NCBI RefSeq assembly: GCF_037042905.1
Contig: NW_026974141.1
Location: 7,481,001-7,545,000, forward strand
DNA from: Lytechinus pictus
Taxonomy: Eukaryota > Echinodermata > Echinoidea > Temnopleuroida > Toxopneustidae
Direction: 5' to 3'
Length of the DNA stretch: 64,000 nucleotides
A program made the translations under genes and the position numbers. Positions 24,273 through 33,955 of the stretch are shown piece by piece. The first letter of the stretch is position 1; the number at the start of each line of letters is the position of its first letter. The notes below the pieces were generated by a model. That model ran no database searches and had not been told where the DNA came from. It saw only the letters and a program-made list of their open reading frames with translations.

Positions 24273-25834
24273 TTAAGTTGCCCCTTTTCAGAGTGAAATT
24301 CTTCTTCTGTAGTGTGTACATTTTCATCTTTGATCAAGTGCCCCATATGAATATTCTGATAAATGCCCCTTCTCTTCTGGTTTGTTCAAATGTCCAATTT
24401 GCTAATATAAGGTATATGTATTTGCAATTAGCGTCCTTTCTTTTATGCAGGGGCATCTGAGCAGAGGGAGAGGGGGGGGGCACTTGCCCCCTTAAGAAAT
24501 GTACCTCGTTCCATGGACCCCAAAAGTTTTCAATACCAATAAAAAGAAAAGAAGAAAAGGAAAGAAAAGTGGTGAAATATGATAGTGTTCTCTATGTCAA
24601 AATATATATCAAATTTTTTTTTTTTCATTAAAAGTTTCAAAATTTTGCTCGCTCGCTCGCAGCTTTAAAGAATTTTTGCCCCACACGCCATTTTTGCCCC
24701 ACTCAATCATTTTGCTTATTACCCTACTAGGGTACATTATGCTATTTTGTTTTTAAAAAAGTTTTTTGTTTCAAAAGAGGAAGTGCCCTTTTTCGCTGTG
24801 CCCTCCCCTCCCCTATCAATTTTGCTCTGCCGACCCATGCTGGTAGTCTCCTTTTCCAGACCCAATGCGACTTTACTCTACAAGATGAAGGTTATTAGTC
24901 TACTTTTTAATACTCAATCTTGGCCATATATTCTTCCAAACAACAGGAATAACGCTATACCTAGACTAGCTAAGCCTAGTCTTTACTCAAAACCCGGTGA
25001 TTAAAAAGAGAAATAAACTTTACAATTTAAACCTCACCATCTTCTAAACCATTGCTATGTCATCAAGCATATGGATATAGAGTTATTATTTTCTCCAGAC
25101 CCAGTCATTTGAAAAAAAAATCAAGAATCTTCGAAACTTCAATCCCGTCATCTTCAATACTAAGAACCTGTAATGTAGCACATGGGTATACAGCGTAATT
25201 ATACAGTGTACAGTGTAGTTTTTTTAATAAATGGATATGGAGTAAAGGCTATGCTATAGGTACCCGTGCTTTGTTACATGTATACTTATAGACTATTAGT
25301 TTGGAAGATGATGGGGTCTTACTATTTAAGTTTTTTTTAATCACCAGGTTTGGAGTAAAGACTATACTCTATATCCATTTTTGCCCACAGATATGAGACG
25401 GTGGGGTCGTCAAATTGAAGATCTGCTAATTTTTTTAATAACAGCGTCTGGGGTAAAGACTGTGCTCTTATATCCATGCTTTCTTACAGGGTCTTATTTT
25501 TGAAGATTATAACATAATTTTTTTTAACGGGTCTGGAGTAAAGACTACGATATGTACCCTTGCTTTATAACGGAGTCTTAGTCTTGGGTCTTAATTTTGA
25601 AGGTTTTTTAATCAAGGGTCTGGAGAAAAGACAACGCTTTATATCCATCTTTTTCACAGGAATGAGACTGTGGGGTCTTGAAAATTTGTTTAAATAAACG
25701 GGTCTGGAGAATTGAGAATACGTTATATACACGTTCTTTATAACAGAGTCTTAGTAGTGGAAGATGGCGGGGCTTAAATAGTTTTGAATTTGTTTAATCA
25801 CCCGGTCTGGAGCAAAAACTACACTTTAAACCCA

Positions 25835-26010
25835 GTACTAGTAACCACCGATAGCTCAGTTGGTAGAGCGGAGGACTGTAGATGATTGATGATTAACCTT
25901 ATGTCGCTGGTTCGAATCCGGCTCGGTGGATGTGGGTTTTTTTTGGCGCAAATATTCACTACTGAATGACACGCGCCGTATAAGCTAAAACAACAACAAC
26001 AACAACAACT
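25835..26010 (+). mobile_element. Possible tRNA-Tyr-derived retroposon with (CAA)n tail
   Basis: Compared with neighbouring array units, about 175 bp is extra here: the tRNA-like head, a short body containing GACACGCGCCGTATAAGC, and (CAA)n at about 25987-26009. Head plus short body plus simple tail is SINE architecture. Exact target duplication was not recognised. Confidence 0.5.
25845..25930 (+). tRNA. tRNA-Tyr(GUA)-like sequence with 13-nt intron
   Basis: Acceptor stem CCACCGA/TCGGTGG pairs perfectly, the D arm is GCTCAGTTGGTAGAGC, anticodon GTA is at 25878-25880, and the T arm GCTGG-TTCGAAT-CCGGC is fully paired. The sequence closely follows animal tRNA-Tyr, with an intron at 25882-25894 after position 37. 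Discriminator A is followed after six bases by T8 (25937-25944), a Pol III terminator. Doubts: an A-A mismatch at 31-39, and a (CAA)n tail about 60 bp downstream with insertion into a tandem array, which suggest a retroposed tRNA copy rather than a housekeeping gene. Confidence 0.72.
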
Positions 26011-26327
26011 TATTCGATAGGAATTAGACGGTGAGGTATTAAATTTGATTTTTTTTTTAAATTGATACAACAAGGTCTAGGGTAAAGATTACATTCTATA
26101 TTCATTTCTACAAGGTCTTAATTTGGTAGATGGTGAGGTGTTGCATTTTTTTTAATTATTTTTGAATGGCTATGCTCCTTATGTATGCTTTAGTACAGGA
26201 TCTTAGTTCAGAAGGATCTTCAAATGATTAAATGACCGGGTCTGGAGCATTAAAAGACTACACTCTACATCCATGTTATTCCAAAAGATAGTGGGTCTTC
26301 AATTTAAGGTTGGTGCCCCCCCCCCCC

Positions 26328-26695
26328 TCCCCGCCACCTCTCTGAAAAGCGTTTCATTGCCGATGTCATTGTAGCTTCTCCCTTATGCAGACATGTTTCT
26401 CATTTTTAACAGTAATTTTATGACTGAAACATTTCATGAGAAATAGCCTTTATATGGATAAATGCAGTGATTTGCACATATCCCGGAGGTTTGCACTTTT
26501 CCCGTGAAAATTGTTCATTTGCACATATCCCGTCGTCACGTTTGCACAGATGCCGTTGATAAATTTTGACAGATTTGCACATTTCCCGGCGTGGCGTTTG
26601 CACAAATTCCGTTGTTTGTACAAATCCCGGCGAAATTTTGCACATATACCGTTGTTTGCACATATCCCGGCGTTTGCACATATCACGGCTCCACA
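26328..26695 (-). repeat. Right inverted arm with iterated TTTGCACA motifs
   Basis: Inverse complement of the left arm with scattered substitutions and a few 1-5 bp indels. The motif order and spacing are preserved. The inner end is marked by a C tract (about 26318-26333). Confidence 0.85.
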
Positions 26696-26701
26696 GGGTC
26701 T

Positions 26702-27263
26702 ATAAATAATTCCAACTATTTTATTTTTGCTATGAGGAATAGAAATTTCAACAAATAATGACTCAATAAATTCATTCATAAAATTAAGTTCGTTTAGGGC
26801 AGTGAATTCAAAATTATTGGAAAGATAAAGTGCTACGCCCCCACCCGACTTTTTTTGATCTGTTATTAACAATAAAATCATATCCATTTAATGCATAAGG
26901 TAAATTTGTGTCAGTTGTAAGCCAAGTTTCGGTCAAGCCAATAACTGAAAAAGAATGTTTATTATGGTTGTCTAAAAGAATCTGAAGGTCTTCAAAATGT
27001 TTACTTATGCTTCTGATATTCATATGCAGTAAGGAAAATGAGTTTTTAGAATTTTTTTTTGTTACTTCTTTTAATTGTAATTGGGTTATATATTTCGAGG
27101 AGGGAACTGGAAGTGAACATTGATTAGAATCATTGGCATAATTTAACTCCTCAGATGATAGATTAAAGTTATCTGCAAAATTATTATCATATGAGGCTGA
27201 AGAGGTATTAAAGTCACTGGATTCTCTATCAGATGAATCATTATCATAAAATTTTATTATCAT
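26702..27263 (-). pseudogene. Retrotransposon 1 ORF2, N-terminal half of endonuclease
   Basis: Begins with an acidic, Ser/Asn-rich leader, then the endonuclease core LHMNIRSISKHFEDLQ and GLTETWL, which carry the conserved Asn and catalytic Glu of APE-type endonucleases. A one-base shift occurs near 26.85 kb, after which SGGGVALYLSN continues in another frame up to IIYRP. The reading is then cut at 26700 by the 4.6-kb insertion; the rest resumes at 22082. Not a host gene. Confidence 0.85.
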
Positions 27264-27678
27264 CGCAGCACAGAGCCGAATTACAAAAAGTTTTTACAAT
27301 ATAAAAGATCGAAATCATAAGGAATAAGTATAGTGTGGAATATAACAACAAAAACATAATACAGTAAAGCATCAAATATGGTACATGACATAAGATAAAC
27401 AAAAATTATCACAAGACAAAATGTGTTCAATATGACATTAACGTCAATTACAAGAATCACGGTACTAAAAAAATACAGAGTCAGAGAATCAAATATGAGA
27501 AAAAGGATGAGACATACAAATAATGCAAAAAGAAAGTACCAGATCGTGTACAATTAGGGATTGAATTAGATATAAGAATACACAGAGATGAAGGATAAGG
27601 GGAAAAATATAGGCAGAATAACAAGAACGAGGAGAAAGGGACAAAAAGATAAAGACACGAAGCAGCAATTAGAATTAA

Positions 27679-28526
27679 AGGGGAATCCAGCCTTGGCCAT
27701 AAAATAGATTAAACAGAATGGTGAAAGTTTGAAAGAAATCGGACAAGCTATAAGAAAGTTATAGCTGCTTTAAAATTGAGATCACTAATACTATGTAGAT
27801 TTCAAATTGGCAACTGGGTAAGTAAATTATGACAAGGGGCAAGGACAACTTTCCCATAGGCCATGTACTTTATTATCAGGGATTTGTGGTTTTCTCCTAA
27901 GTACCCATTCCCCTGGGGCAGTAATCTAAATATAACCCAGGTATTATATTGTTTTATGTCCTCATGAAAGAAAAATATAATTTGAAATAAAACTTTTAGG
28001 AAAAATGACATTTTAGCCATAATATGTATTGGAGTACATGGAAGAGTAGTCCTTGTCTTACATCACTATGACATCCCATATGCGGCCAATTTGAAGTCTC
28101 CATGGGTATAGTATGCTGCGTTGTGGCCCAGTGGATTAGTCTTCGGACTTTGAAACAGAGGGTCGTGGGTTCGAATCCCAGCCATGGCGTAATTTCCTTC
28201 AGCAAGAAACTGATCCACAGTGTGCTGCACTCAACACAGGTGAGGTAAATGGGTACCGGTAGGAAGTAATTCCTTAAAAAGCTGTGTGCGCTATGAACGC
28301 CTAGCTTAGCCGCCGGGTAATATAGGAGCGCCTTGAGCACCTAACAAGTTGGATATGTGCGCAATATAAATACCCTATATTATATAGTGATTACCAATAT
28401 TTACAACTGTTACAAATTCATAACTTTCTTGTTGTTTGTCCAATATTGTTCAAACTTTCACCTATCAACTTGTCTGATTTTTCTTTTCCTTATAAAAACA
28501 AGTTTTTATTTGGGTTGGATTCCCCT
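27679..28526. mobile_element. TTAA fold-back MITE, family B copy 1 (carries a SINE)
   Basis: TTAA at 27675-27678 and 28527-28530, tips AGGGGAATCCAGCC and GGATTCCCCT. Copy 2 at 50.4 kb lacks the SINE, which shows that the SINE inserted later. Confidence 0.86.
28118..28383 (+). mobile_element. tRNA-derived SINE, subfamily 1, copy in MITE B
   Basis: Pol III A box TGGCCCAGTGGATTAGTC and B box GGGTTCGAATCCC in the head, a conserved body (ACTCAACACAGGTGAGGTAA, AAAAAGCTGTGTGCGCTATG) and a CCCTATATTA tail. Flanked by TATAGT at 28107-28112 and 28383-28388. The empty copy at 50.4 kb confirms the insertion point. Confidence 0.88.
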
Positions 28527-28530
28527 TTAA

Positions 28531-29025
28531 AGGCGAAAGAGAAAAAACAAGAACAATAGCATTATAAACGAGATGGAGTAACTGACTAACTGATCAATAG
28601 TGAAAACTTAATTGGGGAGATACAACATAAATATACAACGAAACAAAAGGACAAGAGAGGACGGTAGCGAGGCTACTAAAAATAAACCTGTTTAAGTTGT
28701 AATCAGGATTCCAACTGAGTAAACTGTGAAGATAACTCACAGCTGTGATAATGAGACAGAAAATGAATAAATAGTCAAAGAGATACAATGTGAAAAAAGC
28801 AAGGGTAAAAGAAAAGAGAAGAGAGGATAGAAATAATCAGATGATGAAGATGAAGGACAAGAAAAAAAAAGAAGAGGGAAGAAAGGAAGTAGAAACAGAA
28901 TGCAGGGAAGGAGAGAGAAATAGACAAGGTAATACAGAGTCAAAGGGGGAGGTGAGACACGAAACCACAAACATTAAGGGATCGACAAGTATAGAGAGCA
29001 GCTAGAAAGGAAAAGAATTCACTCA
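28531..29025. other. Gene-free, purine-rich
   Basis: Long A/G-rich stretch (about 28785-28930), giving artefactual Lys/Arg/Glu-rich frames. It lies between retrotransposon 2's 3' side and MITE B. Confidence 0.6.
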
Positions 29026-29713
29026 TCACTTATTCTGATTATTATCTAGTATACGAATGAGATACGGTATTGCACTATTTTGCATTCGTTTAGTTGTACA
29101 TTTCGGCTCAGGGATTAGGGGTTTACGCCTCAACAATCTTGGATTATCTGGAGGGAAAAACGATTTGAATTGGTCTGTATTGAGTAGAGTCTTCCTGAAG
29201 AAATTCAGACTCAAATCTTCCCTTCTATCAGAGAGTGACTGGAGTTTCAATTCCACTAAGACAGTATCGTAAGTAGAGTAGCGTGTGCCCATAACTACCC
29301 TTAAAGCCCTTTTTCTGAACTCTTTCTAACCTTGTGATCTGTTTTTTGGTGAGTCCCCCAGTCCATACAGGAGCTCCATATTCAAGCACGGTTCTAATGT
29401 AGCACCTATATATTGTCAACAAATCATCTTGGGGAAGACCGTGGCGTTTCAATAATCTAAGCATGTGAATTTTGCTGTTTGATCTCTTTATGATATCATT
29501 TGTGCTCTGGCCCCATTTTAAGTTGTTTTGTATAATGACATCCATAATTTTCGTTGATTGAACAGTTGCCAGTTCATGGGTACCAATATAGACTGATGGG
29601 TGCACTTGGAAGGACCTTTGAAAGCAAACATTTATTTGTGCACATTTTAGGGGATTCATTTTCATATGATTACGTTCACACCAGGTTAGAATATAGTCCA
29701 TAGATTTCTGCAT
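29026..29713 (-). pseudogene. Retrotransposon 2 ORF: RT C-terminal part (two frames)
   Basis: From 29713 the frame reads KSMDYILTWCERNHMKMNP through LEYGAPVWTGGLT; near 29.31 kb it shifts and continues GTRYSTYDTVLVELKLQSL to IPYLIRILDNN and a stop at 29026. This is the usual C-terminus of the family. Confidence 0.8.
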
Positions 29714-30090
29714 TCAGACAATTGGTTACTGTTCCTACATTCTACGACAGACAGATCATCAACGTATTTGAAGGTAGTTGAGTTCTTGGAGGATGGCTTA
29801 ATGTCATTGACCATCGCTAGGAATATAATTGGCCCCAATTGAGTTCCCTGAGGGACACCTGCATGTAAGGATATCCAATCAGAATGCGTTGAACGATATC
29901 TTACACATTGCTGACGTGAACATAAAAAATCAGCAATCCCTGGAATAATGGCAGACCTGGTACCAAGATCAATCAACTTCCTTATTGCTATCGTGTGGTC
30001 CACTCTATCAAATGCCTTACTAAAATCAGTTACAATTACCGAGGATGTGGCTTTGGGTTTGTCAGCATTTTCGTACATCAAATGAAGCAT
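29686..30090 (-). pseudogene. Retrotransposon 2 ORF: RT palm with YVDD
   Basis: TDFSKAFDRVDH (first catalytic Asp at residue 22), GVPQGTQLGP (79-87) and FKYVDD (paired Asp 111-112). Catalytic residues are intact. It ends in a frameshift near 29.72 kb. Confidence 0.85.
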
Positions 30091-30095
30091 ATTGA

Positions 30096-30938
30096 TCAGA
30101 TAGTGATTAGTTGAGAGGGATTTTCTGTTACCGAATTGGTTAGGGTCAAGTTTTGTCTAATATCCTGTAGAATCCAGTTTGCCATGAATCCTTCAGCTAT
30201 CTTGGCAAGGTGGCTGGTTAGAGAGATTGGACGAAGTTTGTCTATCGTTGGGGGTTGTGTCTTAGGAACTGGAATAACGATGGCTCGTTTCCAGTCGCTG
30301 GGAACTTTGCTTTGGCTGAAAGAGGTATTGATTATGTCTGCCAAGGGGGTTGCAAGTTCAAGACAGAATTCCCTGATGGTCCTAGCTGATATATTATCAG
30401 GACCGCCAGCCGTAGACTGTTGCACTTTTGATAGTTCTTTGTAAACTTCCCAGGAAGAAACAGTCGGGCAAGGGCTCTTAGATGGTAGGTATGATGGGAG
30501 CTCAGCTAGGTCAAGTTGGTGGATATCGGATGCTACAGAGGCAAAGGACTCGTTGATGGCAGCAGCTATTGCAGCTTCATCGCTTGAAGGTATATCCGGA
30601 ACCTGAATAGGGCAAGGATCCTTAGTATTTCCGGTCATCACTCGAATTTGACGAAACCAAGCTGAAGGGTTGTTTTTCTTCAAGCGTTGAACCCGTGAAG
30701 CATAGTATTCCTTTTTAGCACGCTCTATGCTCACTTTCAAGATTGCCTTTAATCTCTTCCAAACTGCAATGTCCTTTTGGTGGAAAGCTCGTTGCCGTTC
30801 ATTGATGAGATGCTTTATCCGCTGGGTCATCCATGGTTCGTCACATTTGTGAAGTTTCACCCTACGAATCGGAAAGAAATGATCTATTGCAGATTGGAGC
30901 GTTTGAATGAATAACTCATATTTTTCATTGATATCCAC
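30096..30938 (-). pseudogene. Retrotransposon 2 ORF: RT N-terminal part
   Basis: Linker and RT fingers: WMTQRIKHLINERQRAF, AGGPDNIS, PSDWKRAIVIPVPK, then LRPISLTSHLAKIAE. The frame is lost near 30.15 kb; the neighbouring frame continues with a DPNQFGNRKSLS-type motif, showing a one-base slip. Confidence 0.83.
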
Positions 30939-32263
30939 TTTGTTGATAAAATAACGTCAGTCCAATCAACACTATTCAACCACATACCGAAGGACCGTAT
31001 TGCACTGTCAGGCATGGGACGAGTTATACGATAATGACTCGTATTGCTTGGAGCTATATGGTCTCGTGGAAGCCACAGTACTGAATTATGATCAGACTGA
31101 CCTATGGGAGAACATATAATAACATCTTTATATTTATCGCTAATGTTGCAAATAATCTTATCTAAGATCATATCACCTCTGGGCGCTTGTCTTACAACTT
31201 GTTGAAAACGGGGGTCAGCGACTAATGCGGAAATGTCCAATCGGTTGAAGTCACCCGTTATGAAGATTGCAGCTTCCGAATGGCGGGTCATGATATCATC
31301 GATGGCTGCAAGGAGACATTCAACCAGTTGTGCTTCAACTAAATTGTCAGGCTGTGGGAAGTAGACAACAGCACAAAATATACACGATACAGATCTAGGC
31401 AGTCGGTGAGGGCGCAATTTGGCCAAAACTACTTCCAAGTTGTCAGGTACCTTAATATTATTAGGTGACGTTGCATTTAAGTGGTGCTTGGCATACAGAG
31501 CTACTCCTCCACCACTCCGATGCTCTCTAGACTTGACAAACATGGAATAACCTGGAATGGAAACCAGTCCAAGTGGAAGATCATGTTTGTACCAGGTTTC
31601 CGTGATGGCACATAAGTCAACATCATGAACTTGAATAATTGCACTGAGTTCATCAAACTTATTGACAGCAGATCTTGCATTGCAAAGGAAGAGTGAAGGG
31701 AGTTCTGACTTATGTTTATCATTTTCATTATCATTATCATTATCGATCCTTTGTATTGGGACAGTAACAAGGTTCGACGGATCACGTGATCTGAGTTTGG
31801 GAGATTTCACAGGGAATTGGTTCACAATTACTTGTATCGGGAGGCGGTTCTTAGCTTTTCGGCGTCCTGCTCTTGAACCCCTTTGTCGAGGCCAAAAAAG
31901 TTTTCTCTCAATTTCTAATTCTTTGATTGTGTCCTTTACGGTGTCAGTTATATCAATTGTTCTTCTGTTACACTTGGCCCCAATGGTATATAACTCATTA
32001 ATGCTATAATGGTAGTTGGTTGAAGAAAGTTCAGTATGATTATGAGCATCCGTTGCATGGTTAGAGGGTCCAGGATTAATCTCTATATCCCCACAGGGTA
32101 TTATTAAGAGTTGAAAAGTTACACAAGCATTGGCATAGTAGGGAACACAGGCTCTGTGGTACCCTTTGGTAAGAATGTTTTGACACGATGCTCGTTCAAG
32201 ATGATCGTGAAGATAGCCATGTTTAATTACAGGCGTTTGCTTGGGGCAGGTACATAAGAACAA
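30884..32263 (-). pseudogene. Retrotransposon 2 ORF: 2A-like peptide and endonuclease
   Basis: 459 open codons starting at TTG, not ATG; the true start is probably the ATG at 32751-32753 beyond the inserted fold-back element. GDIEINPGP (residues 58-66; 32066-32092) matches the 2A-like consensus D-x-E-x-N-P-G-P, at which ribosomes skip the Gly-Pro bond, releasing the N-terminal part. A basic linker (about 120-145) is followed by the endonuclease (about 189-398): NARS, ITETW (220-224), SGGGVALY, GDFN (337-340), QSDHN (389-393). A frameshift near 30.95 kb separates it from the RT. Confidence 0.85.
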
Positions 32264-32264
32264 G

Positions 32265-32712
32265 GGTTACATTTCGTAATTCCGAAGGTTCGTAATTCCG
32301 AAGGTTCTTTATTCCGAAGGTTCGTAATTCCGAAACACGTAAATTGCCTATACCTCGATTTTCGTTAATCCGAAAACGTAAAAGGGTTCGTTAATCCGAA
32401 CATTTGTGGCGTTATTCCGAAGGTTCGTTATTCCGAAGGTTCGATAATCCGAAAACGAAATAAGGTTCGTTAATCCGAAAACAAAATAAGGTTCGTTGTT
32501 CCGAAGGTTCGTTAGTCCGAAAACGAAATAAGGTTCGGTAATCATTTCGTTTTCGGACTAACGAACTTTCGGAATTTCGAACCTCACTTCGTTTTCGGAC
32601 TAACGAACCTTCGGGATTACGAACCTTCGGAAATACGAACCTTCGGAATAACGAACCTTCGGAATATCCGAACCTTCGGAATAACGAAGCTTCGGAATTA
32701 CGAATGTATGCG
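32265..32712. mobile_element. Fold-back element with iterated TTCCGAAGG units and 9-bp duplication
   Basis: AAGAACAAG occurs at 32256-32264 and 32713-32721. The 448-bp insert is an inverted repeat of short units built from TTCGTAATTCCGAAGG and AACGAAATAAGGTTCG, with the axis near 32545. A 9-bp duplication is typical of Mutator-like elements. Taking the insert out joins the upstream ATG (32753) in frame with the 2A/endonuclease ORF. The open frames within it are repeat artefacts. Confidence 0.8.
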
Positions 32713-33229
32713 AAGAACAAGATGAGTAGTACGTTAAGCTTATATATCTCCATCGAAGCGTTTATGACTTTGCCCGTGACTTTGTCACTTGGCTTAAAAT
32801 GATGTTACCTTCTATTGTCATAAGTAACGTTGGGCTATTTTTCTCTTATCCAAAGGGGTACTATACTATTGTTATCTTGTCAACCAACTCGAAATATATG
32901 GTAAGACGATTACACAGACATGGCTACAGTACATACCAACTACAGGAAACGTATCGAAGTTTTCTTCCAAGAAATGTCACAACATGGATTGTCCATTTTA
33001 TAAGAAACTTTTCCTGGTGCTTCCAAGATATATCATTTCTCCAATGGTCAACAAAAAACACAAAACACTGAATGATTACACCAAGTATAATCATATTTTG
33101 AAATTATTAAATGATCACGTATGTATTAACTGGCATTTCTTAAAATCCCAGAGGAAAGCCATTCGTTTTATATATTTACAAAATCTGGTGAAAATCGATG
33201 CAGACATTTAAACGAAAAATGTCATAGAG

Positions 33230-33395
33230 AACGTAATGTGTGTGAGTGTGTGTGTGGGAGTGGGAGTAAGGGTGTGTGAAGCGTCTGCTGGTGCTGTGAG
33301 TATGTAATGGTATGTCCGCGTGTGAATGCGAGTGTGCAATGGTATATGTCCGCGTGTGAATGTGAGTGCTTGCTGCCAGGGATGGGGGGGGGGGG
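33230..33395 (+). repeat. (TG)n-rich simple repeat and G tract
   Basis: GTGTGTGAGTGTGTGTGTGG, an internal ~50-bp imperfect duplication of GGTATGTCCGCGTGTGAAT, then a G tract at 33384-33398. Open frames here are low-complexity. Confidence 0.75.
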
Positions 33396-33749
33396 GGGTT
33401 CCTATCTCCATGGTTAGCAAAAGACATGTTTGAGTAGATCCAAAAAGAAAGAATATTTTGTTTGGGGTGTGGAAAAGGTTTTGTTTGTTTTATTTTGTTG
33501 ATGTTGTGTTTTGTTTTGTTTTCGTGTGTGCTTTATATATAAAATCTTTATTCAGATTATTGTATACTTTCTAAGAATAAACATAGAGACTTTTTTTTTC
33601 TGTTTTGTCTTACAAAAGTTGGAGGAATGGATATACATGTATAAGTACTTTTCTTTATTATGGGATAACCTCTTCACTTCAAAAAGTCTGTACTTTTTAT
33701 TTTTCATCATACAATACGGTATTATTATACAGTAAATACATGTGAAATT

Positions 33750-33955
33750 ACGAGGTTTTTGTTATTGGTATTATGGGTTATGATAATATTTGTTCGAAAA
33801 ATTTATATCAAGATGTATATTATTTCATTTGTTATATTGCTGTATAAGTGTACTTCACTTTAATTTGCATACATGTATTTGATTTATTACTTTTGTATGT
33901 ATGAAAAATGTAATAGTATCTGAATAAAGGCTAAAAAAGCAAGAAAAAAAAAGTG
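33750..33955 (+). repeat. Putative polyadenylated retroposon end
   Basis: GTATCTGAATAAAGGC is followed within 20 bp by a run of A at about 33942-33951, as at the end of a retroposed transcript. Upstream frames (32.8-33.75 kb) are short and unrecognised. Confidence 0.4.

Larger units (their letters stand above)
25200..26310 (+). repeat. Degenerate ~100-bp tandem array
   Basis: Units carry a GGGTCTGGAGTAAAGACTA-like core followed by an A/T-rich stretch and a GTGGGGTCTTAA-like phrase. Cores are seen near 25229, 25349, 25447, 25530, 25617, 25700, 25804, 26072 and 26237. The wide gap between 25804 and 26072 contains an inserted tRNA-Tyr-like unit. It fills much of the right half of the 4.6-kb element. 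Confidence 0.7.
22083..26695. mobile_element. 4.6-kb element with ~365-bp terminal inverted repeats and 5-bp target duplication
   Basis: Left end starts TGTGGAGCCGTGATATG and the right end is its inverse complement; the two arms match with few differences for about 365 bp (22083-22450 and 26328-26695). GGGTC flanks both sides (22078-22082 and 26696-26700). Removing the element and one GGGTC restores IIYRPPNS in the host retrotransposon. Each arm carries about ten TGTGCAAA-type motifs spaced mostly 18-23 bp, separated by CGCCGGG or AACGG. No transposase is visible inside, so it is non-autonomous. TG/CA tips with inverted rather than direct repeats argue against an LTR element; a Ginger-like (TGTNR tips) or unknown superfamily is possible. 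Confidence 0.88.
18984..27600 (-). mobile_element. Non-LTR (APE-type) retrotransposon 1, decayed and interrupted
   Basis: Minus-strand element encoding endonuclease then reverse transcriptase. Endonuclease pieces: NIRS and LTETW near 27.0 kb, IIYRPP split by the insertion at 22083-26695, GDFN near 22.0 kb, and SDITDHYP spanning the insertion at 21207-21809. RT pieces: NYRP, LDFSKAFD near 20.05 kb, GVPQGS and FADD near 19.79-19.88 kb, then the C-terminal domain to about 18.98 kb. Length and motif order fit the CR1/L2/Jockey-like group; the exact clade is not certain. It is dead: a frameshift near 26.85 kb, a stop and shift near 20.9 kb, an in-frame TAA just before GVPQGS, and a further shift near 19.5 kb. 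A SINE lies at the 3' side. The 5' end is not defined; 27264-27670 is probably its 5' UTR and 18.4-18.7 kb its 3' UTR. Confidence 0.88.
29026..32753 (-). mobile_element. Non-LTR (APE-type) retrotransposon 2 with 2A-like peptide
   Basis: Minus-strand element with a hydrophobic N-terminal leader, a 2A-like motif, an APE endonuclease and an RT. The coding frame is broken by a fold-back insertion (32265-32712) and by about four single-base shifts (near 30.95, 30.15, 29.72 and 29.31 kb); the domains are otherwise well kept. 5' and 3' ends are not defined. RT and C-terminal motifs fit the CR1/L2-like branch; the clade is inferred. Confidence 0.87.

Noticed and set aside
22083-26695. LTR retrotransposon
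   Set aside because: TG/CA tips and 5-bp duplication fit, but the terminal repeats are inverted and there is no gag-pol or primer-binding site.
27281-27553. Hydrophobic 90-codon frame upstream of retrotransposon 1
   Set aside because: AT-rich composition gives a Phe/Leu/Ile-rich frame; more likely the element's 5' UTR.
28790-29005. Lys/Glu-rich open frame
   Set aside because: Produced by a purine-rich low-complexity tract.
32348-32753. Repeat-peptide frames with NEPYFVFGLTN
   Set aside because: Translation of the TTCCGAAGG fold-back array; bounded by a 9-bp duplication, so transposon DNA.
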